Source of the DNA: Hirudo medicinalis
Taxonomy: Eukaryota; Annelida; Clitellata; Hirudinida; Hirudinidae
Reading direction: 5' to 3'
DNA: 64,000 nt
NCBI GenBank assembly: GCA_011800805.1
Contig: MPNW01000195.1
Span: 6,089 to 70,088 of the forward strand
Shown here: positions 24,601-35,711 of the stretch, one piece after another
Layout: every line of letters starts with the position of its first letter
Numbering within the stretch: position 1 is the stretch's first letter
Position numbers and translations under genes: made by a program
The notes under the pieces: model-generated
What the model saw: the letters and a program-made list of their open reading frames with translations, nothing else
The model's database searches: none
Told to the model about the DNA's origin: nothing

Positions 24601-25694
24601 TTATTGCCTTTAATTGCTTCTAACGTGCCAATGGGTCAAAAAAAAGGCCAAACAGTGAGTATAGAAATTTCAAGACAGAATCAAATGTGATGCCAAAATA
24701 TAAATTTACAAGCTGTACATATCAGTACACTGAGGTGGCTCAGTAGAGATCTATTTCACTCACAGCACTTAAAACTACTGCTTCAGACATGTTCCTCCTC
24801 GAATAGCTGCCAAGAACTTTTGCACAAAGGACTAGCATTTGTTTTTCATCATCCCACTTGAGATATTCCTCAGATTCCAATCTATTTTGCAAATCAGACA
24901 TTTACAAAGGTCATTTCCAAATGTAGAACCTCAAAATAAATATGAACTTGTAAACTGGGATGTCTAATCAAGTGGCACTTAATGTACTTAATCTAGGTAG
25001 CACCAACTCTCCAGAAAAATCAATCATTCACCTGTTGATCCATGATATCAATGAAAGTGTTAGCTTCAAAGTATTTTCAATCATAATAAAAATCTCTGTT
25101 TTTGATTTGAGAACAAAATTGAAATCTGGAACAAATTCCAAAAGTTATTGGAGCTGCACTCAAGTAATTCAGAATAAATTGAGCACTGTACCTTGACGAT
25201 TCTGAGTAGGAGAAACATAGAGTTTAATTGCTCCCATAAGATTTCTACAGGCAACTTCCAGTCTAGATGCATGTGTTTTCATGGTTTCACTGGATATTTC
25301 ATAAGTCTTAAAACATATCCATAATAACAATTTAAAAATATTATTGTTCTTTAAGAATATCTTAACATGCATTCTCAATTTCATGTTCCAACCATGCTTT
25401 GTAACAAGCCGATTCCCCGAAGAATAAGTTCTTGGTCGTGTAATTTGATAATTCCCATGTCTACCAAGTCACCGTTCGTTAGCATTAACAGTTTGCACCC
25501 ATCGACAAGATTCTGTTCAAATAATCCAGCATATTGAGAAGCACATTCTCCGAGTCCTAGGAAGATTGACTCAAAATATGCAATTAATTCCTAACAAGCA
25601 AAAATTAGAAAATTATTGCCGAAATACCTTCAATCCACAAAAGGACTTTTTCGACGGACCATAACTTCGCATTTAAATAATTTTGAGATGACAT
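18677..25694 (-). CDS. cnk: Connector enhancer of KSR (CNK scaffold), 18 exons
   Basis: CNK is a cytoplasmic/membrane scaffold for Ras-Raf-MAPK signalling. Exons: 25694-25628, 25556-25393, 25306-25192, 25125-25032, 24881-24764, 24487-24371, 23975-23916, 23804-23736, 22944-22796, 22573-22159, 21810-21801, 21105-20939, 20699-20629, 20497-20429, 20016-19898, 19840-19706, 19360-19207, 18821-18677. All phases match; 745 residues. Domains: SAM, residues 9-77 (WSVEKVLLWIEGLGECASQY, HDQELILRGI); CRIC, about 78-200; PDZ, about 213-300 (GLEISCSYNGISYISS, VKDEIIQINDQTV, FTLKKRP); proline/serine linker to 456; PH, about 463-565 (MSCQDLGGTDCQGWLW, FKVWNEYESFIFASD, ending KWMNKM). The C-terminal QKLEAIQNFLDLSPIT helix matches the CNK tail. 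Exon 11 is only 10 nt. The intron between exons 15 and 16 is 57 nt and removes an in-frame TAG. Most exons are anchored by human CNKSR2 similarity; the last four are least certain. Confidence 0.92.
21475..21575 (+). repeat. Short interspersed repeat, copy B (CNK intron)
   Basis: Same family as copy A: ACCATTTATGTAGCG at the left, TACAGGCTGGGTTGTGAACA and CGACACATTAC in the middle, GCATGCAGGAAC at the right. It lies in the CNK intron between the microexon and the PH-domain exon, on the strand opposite to CNK. Confidence 0.65.
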
Positions 25695-25980
25695 AAATAA
25701 AGAGAAGAACTGCTACTTAAAGAGGCTACGCACACACTCTATTTGAAGTACCTGTGGAACCCATTAATAAAACAAAGCACACCTTTAACTAAAATACGAT
25801 GTGATAGTCAATCATTAATAATTGTCACATTTTAAAATATGTTATTAATTTATATTTAGTTAATGATAGCATTTTACATTTTTATTACAAAGAAATGAAT
25901 TAGATATTTTGTGGCTCAGTTCAATTACTTGTCATTGTTTATTTACGAGCGATGTTAAGTTCGTCTTTAAATCGTGAATT
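25695..25980. promoter_or_regulatory. Shared 286-bp divergent promoter region of CNK and RPP14
   Basis: The CNK start codon (minus strand, 25694) and the RPP14 start codon (plus strand, 25981) are back to back with 286 bases between them. No TATA box stands out on either strand. Both 5' UTRs and both core promoters must fit here unless non-coding first exons lie further away. Confidence 0.6.
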
Positions 25981-27981
25981 ATGTCATTCGATTGCAAGGA
26001 AGTGTTTAAGGCCAGATATGCATATTTAAAAATTTCATTGTAAGTTTGAATATGTGTTACAACTCAAAAAAGTTGTGTTTGTCCAAGAATTTGCTTGCTC
26101 AGTCAAAAAGTTCAAAAACTGCAGAACTATTAATCAATTAGCTAAACAGTAAAGGTTTCCCAAACTAACCAAGTTTTTATTTATTTTATAAATATCTGAA
26201 TTCATTTAAGACTTTTTAAAATGTCATTAAAGTGTGGAAATAAATAAAGTTATTCGACCTAAATGCTGCATTATGCATAACAAAACTTTATCTGAGGTAA
26301 TATTTGAATGCTAACCGAATTAATTTTTGTACTTAAACAACAAAATTATGAAATGGCATTAAATTGATGGATATTAAATTTAAATGATGATCACATCAAA
26401 ACATGATTGTATCCAAAAATGCATCATCACATTGCAAAAAGACATTCTTGCTAATATTTCCCTTCAGTTTCATTTACAGATATTTCATCCACTTTACAAC
26501 CCTCCCTGCATAGAACTTCTTTCCATAATTAGATGATCAAAAGATTTAATCATTCTTATTATTGCTTAGCAAAATTAACATAAAAAATCTTACTTAATGA
26601 TTTACTAAAAAGTCTTTTTTTTTGTCTCTAGAGTCTTCAAAGATGATTCAGAAAATGAGGATCTGACAGCAGTTCTGTTCAAACTCATCATTTTGAATGC
26701 CTTGGAGCAATTGTTTGGAGAGGTCAGTGAACAATCTCATTGATTTTCAACTTAGTTATTATAATGCTTAATTAATTTTTTTTCCATGCTTGATTTACAT
26801 TTTGAATTGTTTTCATTAATTAAAGAAAATTATGATGCATGTTATTATTATATTTTGTTGCATGTTATTATTATTACATTGTGATGCATGTTATTGTTAT
26901 TATTATTATTATATTGTGATGCCTGTTATTATTAGAATATGTTGCATGTTAATAATATATTGTCAAATGATATTCTTGCCATAAGTTTCTTAAATGTTTT
27001 CTTGGTTTGGATAGAATGAAGAAGATTATATTATTTATTTATCACGTTATTGATGATGTAAATAAGGATTTGTTTGGGGAATTCTTGGTTCTTGTGTGGT
27101 GTGTTTGAGTTGGTAATTATTGTCTTGTATCAAACAGTTGTCCAAATAAAGTTGAGTTTCTGTTGCTTAAGAAGTTGAGTTTAATACAAAAGACCCAGCA
27201 ATTATTATTATTATTATTATTATTATTACTACTATTACTGAATGACCAAGTAACAAAGTGATTTGCGGTTAGTGTTGTTTCCGCATAGATTCAAAATCAT
27301 TTATAATGCAAAAATACATATAAATGTTATTTACTGATGCTCGCATTTCTATTACATTAAATCATGTTTGTAACTGTTGCTGAGATTTCACTGGTATCTA
27401 CAGGTTGGCAAGTCCATCACTGTCGACATTTTGAAGTTCGTGCCTGTGGACAACCATGCCATCATCAGGGTCCCAAAAAAGTTTGTTTCCTTCACTTATT
27501 TGTTGCTGGCTACCTTATCATTCTTTGGCTCAATTCATTACATAACGAGTGTTATAATAATAATATTATTGTGATAAAATGTAGTAATTACTTTTTTTTA
27601 TAAATATTTTCCATTAAGTCCTAATGAATCAATCATTCTAATCGTTCAGAGATTACATCAAAGTTCACACTTCTCTGACATTGTTCGGCTCCTGGAAGAA
27701 GCACGTTTGTACTTTTCAAATCCACCAGGTCTGTTTTTTGTTGGAAATTTAAACATTATTTTCATTTAACACCATTTATTATTATATACACTTATTTATT
27801 CATTTGTTATTCTGGAGCGAATTATTTTTTCATTAAAATTTAATAGCGCATTAATTATTCATAAAAACTTGTTTCTTGAAACACCATTATTTTTATTTCA
27901 CATATTTTTTGTTTTCAGGTCTCTTTCCAACTGATGTCATTGGCATGCGACAGTAGGCAGCAGTTCTTGAAGATCAGTTGA
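25981..27981 (+). CDS. RPP14: Ribonuclease P protein subunit p14, 5 exons
   Basis: RPP14 is a small subunit of nuclear RNase P, which trims tRNA 5' leaders. Exons are 25981-26039, 26632-26722, 27404-27480, 27650-27728 and 27919-27981; phases agree and the product is 122 residues (human 124). Family matches run the whole length: YAYLKISL, FKLIILNALEQLFGE, ITVDILKFVPVDNHAIIRVP, HTSLTLFGSWKKHVCTFQIHQ and FQLMSLACDSRQQF. In vertebrates RPP14 mRNA also encodes HTD2 downstream. No such second frame is visible in the 262 bases before the next gene on the opposite strand. Confidence 0.93.
27201..27229. repeat. ATT microsatellite in RPP14 intron 2
   Basis: Perfect ATT trinucleotide run inside the second RPP14 intron. 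Confidence 0.9.
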
Positions 27982-28243
27982 CCTTTTCACGAGATACAGT
28001 TGCACTGTTACTGTTATAATTTATTATTACATTTTGTTGAGAAAATGTCATGAAATGTTGTTTTCTCTTTATGAATTGGACTTAACAAGCATTCCTAATA
28101 ACTTTATTAATACTTAGGAATAATCACAAAATCCTTGAGCATCTGTTCATAGAAATAGAAGCAAAAACTTTAAAATTTCTTTATGCCTTGGCAGACAAAT
28201 ATTTGATATTTATTTCTTGCATTCCTCCACAACATGTCTCCAG

Positions 28244-31200
28244 TTAGTAATCCCTCTTTCCCAGGCCAATATATTTCATTCCAGAATTCTTTTTCTTCTG
28301 TCCGTTCTGACCCCGTTTGCCAAGACCGATGTATTTCAGTCCGTTGCTTCTTTTGTAGAAACTCTGTGTTTCGGGATCGACAGGTTCCTGGTCGCCATAA
28401 AATGACCTCAGTCCTTCGTCAAGGGCTTCTCTGTAAGACCTCTGGTAACCATGGGGGACTATGTCGCCTGCAAGCATTTGAAAGCTTTAATATAAATGAG
28501 ATTTAATTTCTGAAAAATATTTAGATTATTTCATCACGAGGATTAAAAGACAAAATTCATTTTTAGTAAGATTTCTATGACAACTCATCGGCTTTGGAAA
28601 GCGGGAGGTCATCTCATAAAAATTGACGCACTCTGCTTTCGTCCTGATCAACGTTAATGAAATTTTGAATTGGAAACGGCAGCTCAATTTCGAATGCACG
28701 GACGATCTGTCAGGCAATTTATAAAATTATCGTACTTCACGAACTTCTCCTGCTGGGAGTGAGTATAAAATTCATGGAAAGCGTCGTTCAGAGACCCGCC
28801 GAGTGAGCTATCTCCTTTTTTTTTTTACATAATTCAAGAGTCTCGTCAGTCTGTAGCGACTGTAATTAGACCTGGGATTGACAATCAACCCGGAATATCC
28901 TTCTGGCCTCTCTGGCATAAGTCATAATCTGTGTTCTTGCATAAATGTCGTGATAATTCGTTTAAATAAATTTAAAAAAAAAGCCTGGATTACACCTGGA
29001 TGGCGATTTTTGAACTGAAGATGACTTGTTTATTTAATTCAAATTACGATGTCATGAGAGGTATGTAAATGATCGGACTAATTGAGATTCATGCAAGGTG
29101 GTGTCTTCTCTCTGCTACCTCTTAAATCTCTTTGACATGGCAGCCAACGTGAGTGCATTACCTGCGTCTTATTCATACATCATGGTGCCTGATTTATATG
29201 CACGTCTAAAATTCTTCAATCCATTACATGTATTGTGGAGAAAAGAATGAGACAGGTAGACTGGAAATCTTCAACTTAGGCAGGTTGTTTTTACACTGCA
29301 AACATACATAACAATCGAAGAAAAAATGTAATGTAATAACAATAATAATATAAGAAATTCATCAGGTTGAATTTATATTATCTTTTAAGAACTCCACGAA
29401 GTCGTTCTGGGAAACCGTTTTTTGCCAGCTCATTCATTATTCATGAGCGGACGTGATAAGTAAAACATCGTAAGTAATGTTCTCTCATCCTCATCCTCCT
29501 CTGACTTGCTCCAGTTACAACCAACAAAAAAAAGTAGAATAACAATCGGCGAAAACACCCGGAAGCGGAGCTGATCAACATCGGACGTCTCACGAGCTCT
29601 TCTTTCCATATTTCCTGGAGAGGAGTGCTAGTTATGCAACCATGGCAATGCAAAGTTGACACTGTAAATCAAGCGCATTACAAATGTGCAAATGTCATCG
29701 CCACCATCTGCCGGATTTTAGCATATTTTAAATCCGTTGGAAATATTAATGGATTGGCCACCCAACTGAACGACCTTGGATTTTAAACCCGGAAAACCTC
29801 AGTTGAGTTGCCTCAGTGATGTTTCGAATTGAAGGGTCTGCAACTTAATTTAAAGTTTGGTTATAAATAAGTAAATAAATGAATATGTTAAAATTACTTT
29901 TTTTTTTAATTTAGAGACATTTTATTTAAAATACATTAAAATAACTCAAACACAAACATTAAAGCCACAAAAGAACATCCAACATAAGAAAACAAAAACA
30001 AATGAACATATTCAAGAATACCTTGCAATATTTACAATTTATAAGATTTTTTTAGATAATAGTTAAAGAACATTGAAAGCAGATTGTAATACTTTTTCAT
30101 TGGTGAGGGAATTGAAGAATGTAGTCTTGGACTATAGCATTGAATGGAGAAGAGCTTGAAAGTAGATTTAGAAAATGATGAACTATATTTAATAACATTA
30201 TTAACTTTGATAGCTTAACTGTAATATAAAACAGAAAAATACATGTGTCTGTCCCAAGAACTCCTCCCAAAAGGTAGACTGTAGCGACTTGAAATTTGTA
30301 CACGTCATTCTTTATGCCATTCGAAGTTCAACTGTGCTATTTTCAACTTTCACCTTTTCCTAAATCGCTTAAGAGCTTTATAAACTAGAGAGCTACTGAA
30401 AGCATTGTGTTCCCCCCGCACGGTCTGATGCTTGAGACATCGCCTCTCGCGATGGCAGCACGGGGAGCACCGTTCTAATCGCCCAATTCTTTGAGTGCTG
30501 GCTTTATGTGAAGGACATGAATAATAAAATTAATTATAATGAAAAGAAATGAGTTTGACTGACGAAGCAGGCTTAAAAAAGATAGTAATTACATAAATTA
30601 GACTAGTAATTATACGCATAATTATGTCATTTAAAAATTCCAAACCCCTTTCCTGAAACGTAATATTATAACTTAGCATAATCTTTCTGTTAACAGAGTC
30701 TACAACAGAGCAAAAACACCTCAAAGGCTTGCTGAATTTGCACTGACAGCTTTTCAGCTAAGACAGTGTCTGGGAAGCAGGTCTGCCAACCGTTACTCAA
30801 AAAAGCCTGAATTATGCTGCCGGTGACGCGGGAAATGAGCGAAACTCCATCCCTTCTTCCAGCGGATATGAAAGACCCCTCAGTATATTTTAAAACTTGC
30901 TCCTTTTCACTTCGTCAGTCAGAGGAGAGGCAGATCATCTGAATGGTTCAGAATGGTTGAGTGTAACATTTGACTGACAGTCGGGACGTTGTGAATCCGT
31001 TCACAACCACCACAATCACAGATGACGCTTAGCTGTGTAATAAAGTTTTTTAATAAAGATGACTTAATAAATATACAACAGGATATTATTTGAAAGTTTT
31101 GGCGTTGCGATCAAACACCGACATATTTTTCCATTAGACCCTTTCTCTTTCTGAAGAAATATCACAAGTCTTCAATCAAAAACTCTAAAAGAAAAAAAAA

Positions 31201-34200
31201 TGGAATTTCAAATGAAAACCAACGACAAGTCATGGAAAACATGCGTGTGAAAAAGAAGATGGCGAGAAAGAAAGGGAAGCAGGAGAGATGAGAGTGGAAG
31301 GCAGGGAGAGAACTCTGGTTACTTTAAAAGCAAGTTTTGTGGCTTGTTGCGGAGCCAATAAAGTCTGTCTGCGGTGTTTCTTGAGCAGTAAGTCTTACCT
31401 GAGTGATTTTTTTGGCGCCCACGAGAACATTTACCTCCACGTCTGCTACTTTTATAGCAGATTTCCGCGGGTCTGATTGAAACCAGTGGTTTGCCATAAA
31501 GATGTTGATGATGGTGACGACAATGATGATGATGATGATGATGATGATAGCGATGATAACAGTGATGACGATTGTGGTAATGACAGCGATGATGATGATG
31601 ACGTTAACGATAATGGTAACGATGATGGTAATGGCGGTGATGATGATCGAGGTGGTGAATTGAAAGTGATGATATCGATTTTAGCACTAATTATGTTATT
31701 TTATGTTTTATGGCAAACGATTGAATTGTTGAACGGATAACAATAAAAATTTATAATATTAATAATAGTTATTATATTAATAGTGAAAATAAAAATGTTA
31801 AATTATGATCTAAGAAATAGTGTTGAAAAGCAAAGTATGGAATGACAAGAAAGACAAAAGTCAGTGATTGTTGGGAAGTTCAAGAAAGAACTCTTGAAAC
31901 TAATAGCTACTTCTAGAAAGAGTTTCCAAGATTCAGAAAATCTCAGTCTTTAATTTTGTTATTAGCACAAGGATCACTGAGATTAATGAGGACAATGGAT
32001 GTGTTCTGGATTCAACCTTTGTCGACCAGGTGGAGTTGTGGTAATAACTGGTTTCAATAAAATGAAGTATTGAATTGAGTCTCTGCTGTGATGCAATCTC
32101 TCATGAGACATGAAAAGTGCACGCTTACAAATAGGTTGACAATTCAAAATAAAAGCAACGGATCAAGATCTTCCGCTTTGTAGTCATGATGACTAGCATC
32201 GACGGTGACTTAGGACAATGAGAATAACAAGCGATCAGAACAAGGTTCTGTTGGTTTATCGCTCCAAATGTCAGAAAGTTCTCCCGAGCGAGACAGGGTC
32301 TTTCTGTTTCTCATTTATTCAACATTTTCGAAAGTATTTCCAAGCATTTTTAATAACGGGAACACAATGAATATGAATAAAAACGAATGAATATGACTTC
32401 ATGAACTTGTCGACGACCTTTCACGCCCTGTTCGACCGAGATAAAAGCCGATAAGTCTGAGATCAATGCGCGGGATTAATAGCTGTCGGCGGAATCACTT
32501 GTCAGGTCTCCAATAATGGAGGAGATTACCAGAAAAATGTCGCAGATCAACCGCTTTTGGAAACTTGTACGAGTTCCGACAAGAAGAGGCTCATCTCTGC
32601 CAAGAAAAGAGGATTTTTCAAAGTAAAATAATTACTTTAGATATACTTGAAACTCAGCTGATTTTGGACAATTTCGTAAACTTTGACAACGACTTATGAA
32701 CAAATATTTTTTTTTAACAAAACTGTTTTTCTTCGTTTATTCATGCTTTTTTTTTTAAGTGGATTAATTCTGCAATGTGGAGTTGAGATCCTTGAGACGC
32801 AGTGGGAATTCTGAGTTGTACGACGATATGTTCACTCCAGTTGAGTTTCTCATTTGCATAGAAATTGTTGCACGTTTTACATAATTCTTTGTAAAGAATT
32901 TCATCACTCAAAATTTTTTCTGCCTGGATTTCTTCTTCATGGCTTCTTTTATTTTACTTTGATGGCTTGCTAGTATGTGCCAGTCGATAAAAGTGATAAA
33001 AGTAACAATATTTACAATAAAAATTGGAAAAGAACAAAAGTTTTAAATGATAATAATAATAAATAACAATAGTAATAATAATAATAAAAATAACTTGGTC
33101 ATAAAACATTTATTTTACGCAAATGATAGTCATAATAAATAAATGAACATGGCCATCACAAATCGCATAAAAATCATCTGCCATACCATTCTTTCATGCT
33201 TTACATCTTGCACATCCACCTTTGACCTCAGAAAACATCTTTAAATATCAATAATTGATTGATTGAATGAATGATTGACTGATTGATTGAATATTAATTA
33301 TTCCTGGACGTTGTCTTTGCATCACTTTATTTTCTTGTCATATATCATATGATATACGATATATCATACATCATATGTCATAGTTGGAATTATGGCAGGT
33401 GAACCTTTCAATGCAAACTGCTGTCAATAAATTTCCATTTCAAAAGGTCAATCACCAGATTTACCATCCGTTAACAATTTTAATTTGTTAATGCAAATAG
33501 TCCGGTTAAAAAATTCTGGAATCCAACAAGTCAAAGTTACCACAAAAAATAAAAATGCAATTTTTAAATGCAATAAATTTTTATTCTTAATGTAAAATGT
33601 AATGTTACGTGATGAGAACCGAATGTGAGAAGTCCTTCCACAAAATAAAAACCAGTTTTGCAATTCTATTTTAAGCAATTCATTAACAAAGATGAGACGT
33701 TGATTAAGTGAATGAGTTTTCAAATGTTGTAGTAACTTTATTACTTTATTACTGTCCAGTAGTTATAATGTGAAAAGTTAAGATATATCCAAATATCAGT
33801 ATCCAAATAAAATAAATCTTAATATTGTCCAATAGTTATGACATAGATACTAATTTATCCAAATATCATTACCAAAATAAACGAAAAAATTAATAAATAA
33901 ACGCAATTAGTGAATAAATTTGCTAAGAGTGCTGTGTACCTAAGTCTCATTGGGACATATTATACTGAAATATTCATGTGGACGTCGTATTCATGAGAGA
34001 GTCAATAACTTTTCGTCGATAAAATTGAATTGAATTTGATTTTTGATTTTTTTAAGCTTCAAGTCGTTAGAATCCCAAGTGGGACGTGAATGAAAATGTA
34101 AAAATACGAATTCAGGAGTGACTGGCTGATTGCAGGAAATTTAAAATTTTTGATTATTTGTCTTAAATTTTAGATTATTTGTCTTAAAAGCGCGCCCTCG

Positions 34201-35102
34201 GTAATAAATTTAAATTTTCGAATTTGAAATTGAATTTGAAATTACATTTCATTGCCACCATTACACGTTTCCATCGTGTTTTTATTTTAAAGAACGGCGT
34301 CTGCTTCCTCCTTGTCAATAGATTTGTGATCAATTCGTTGCAACATAATTTTTTGTAAATTAAACCATAATTTTTTTGTAATAAGTAATTTAGAATTTAT
34401 AACGTTATGCAGGTCACCTCAACTTAATTGAATAAACTTAACGAAATAGACAATTAATTAGTTTTTAGGACTTATATCAGAATTTATCCGAAACGATAAA
34501 ATTAATTTATTACAAATTATACGTAAATAAAATCCGCAATTGTTGCAGCTGTATTTATTTGATCTTAAAATCATTATTCGTTTAAAAAAGAAAACCTTCC
34601 CTATTATAAAGGCATTTGTTTAAATTCAATACGTAATTGGCATTCACATACTCCATCAAAAATTGGATTTTTTATCTTAACAGTTTTTATGGTTTACAAA
34701 TGGTCGGAAAATAATAACAATTATGATTATTACTAAAATAATTTAATATTGCATACATTATTAAAATTTATAATTGTTTGATAAAGTAATTATTTTTAAT
34801 ATTAGTTAGAGAACTTTACAGGATTATATTAATAGTAATACCTGATATCATGTAATTAATACGATTGTAACAAATTATTTTATTTCATTATTTATAATAA
34901 CAATTGAAAAAGGTTATTTAATATATCCAGATAAATATCCAAATATCATAAAACGATATGTTGTACTTCAATTATATGTACTTATATTATTATGTAAGCT
35001 TATATTACCTTCACTGATGAGATGGTCATAGGAAATGGGAGACGATTCTGCCATAATGCTGACAGTTACAACTATCACCAGGAGTCGGAGGAAAGAATGC
35101 AT
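28244..35102 (-). CDS. Neuropeptide precursor with two KYIGL-amide peptides, 2 coding exons
   Basis: Exon 1 (35102-35009) encodes a signal peptide (MHSFLRLLVIVVTVSIMAES). Exon 2 (28467-28244) follows a 6.5-kb intron; the donor AAG|GTAATA and the acceptor TTGCAG share phase 1. The 105-residue precursor has a spacer ending in KR, then SNGLKYIGL-G-KR, a GQNGQKKK spacer, NSGMKYIGL-G-KR, and ends DY. The two repeats, dibasic cleavage sites and glycine amide donors are the hallmark of secreted, processed, amidated peptides. I cannot assign the family. The GL-amide end recalls allatostatin A and buccalin, and the Y-x-G-L core recalls tachykinins without the final Met. A TATA box at 35705-35711 and a likely non-coding first exon ending CAG|GTTGAG lie upstream. 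Joining the two exons across 6.5 kb is inference; exon 2 alone is convincing. Confidence 0.8.
30407..30470. other. GC-rich nested hairpin
   Basis: GTGTTCCCC at 30407-30415 pairs with GGGGAGCAC at 30462-30470 (9 bp, one G-T). Inside it, CATCGC pairs with GCGATG around a CTCTC loop (30438-30454). It stands out from AT-rich surroundings. Function is unknown. Confidence 0.55.
31500..31655 (+). repeat. Impure GAT/GAC simple repeat
   Basis: Runs of GAT with GAC, GGT and AAC interruptions. They produce an apparent poly-aspartate frame (31477-31740) that I treat as a by-product of the repeat. Confidence 0.85.
33254..33292. repeat. TGAT-type microsatellite
   Basis: Impure tandem TGAT/TGAA units. Confidence 0.75.
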
Positions 35103-35402
35103 TTCTTGGATTTCAAAAACTCACCTTCGATTAAAATTGAAATTTATTAATTTCGTAATTTATTAATTTCATAATTTAGGCAACGGGAAAGTTAAAAACG
35201 TTAATGAAAATAATATTAAAATTATAATTTAATTACAGCAACATTCAAATTGTGATTTCGGAAATTTACTATTTCATAAGAATACATTTAAAAATGCATT
35301 AACGTATTGTAAATTATTCATCATAGGATAATTACATCATTACGACTTGATAACATTATTATTATTACTATTAATCTTACGTATATAATTACACTTAATA
35401 TT

Positions 35403-35403
<1 letters not shown>

Positions 35404-35439
<36 letters not shown>

Positions 35440-35441
35440 TT
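35404..35441. repeat. TAT microsatellite
   Basis: Long perfect TAT trinucleotide run in the 5' region of the KYIGL-amide gene, between its TATA box and its start codon. Confidence 0.92.
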
Positions 35442-35704
35442 AATTAAATTGCCTGCAAACAAAACATTACTATAACATCAACAACAGCAACAACAATAAT
35501 AACAGTGGTACTCAAAATATAAAAACCAAAGCAACAATATCAGAAAGATCTCCTGCAAACCACAAATGGTAGAAAACTAAGAATTAAAACTCAACCTGCG
35601 CAATACACTTCGAACTTTGAGAAACTCAGGAAGACCGGCTGAAAGTCACCCAGAAGAAGATGCCAACGGAAGATCCCCCTTGCCGATCGCTCGGAATGTG
35701 TCCC

Positions 35705-35711
35705 TTTTATA
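35705..35711 (-). promoter_or_regulatory. TATA box of the KYIGL-amide precursor gene
   Basis: TATAAAA on the minus strand, followed by a less AT-rich segment and then a donor-like CAG|GTTGAG near 35595, consistent with a non-coding first exon. It lies about 600 bases upstream of the ATG at 35102. The surrounding 35600-35900 is richer in GC than its neighbourhood. Confidence 0.6.

Larger units (their letters stand above)
28468..35008 (-). other. 6.5-kb intron of the KYIGL-amide precursor gene
   Basis: No further coding exon was found in this interval. It contains a GC-rich hairpin (30407-30470), a GAT-rich simple repeat (31500-31655), a TGAT repeat (33254-33292) and less AT-rich patches near 28750-29200, 30300-31000 and 32200-32620 that could be regulatory. 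Open frames inside (29441-29662, 31288-31740) look accidental. Confidence 0.55.

Noticed and set aside
29441..29662. 73-codon minus-strand frame with a hydrophobic stretch
   Set aside because: It lies inside the peptide-gene intron without matching splice phases to either exon.
31477..31740. Aspartate-rich 87-codon frame
   Set aside because: Produced by a GAT/GAC simple repeat, with no splice partners and no promoter.
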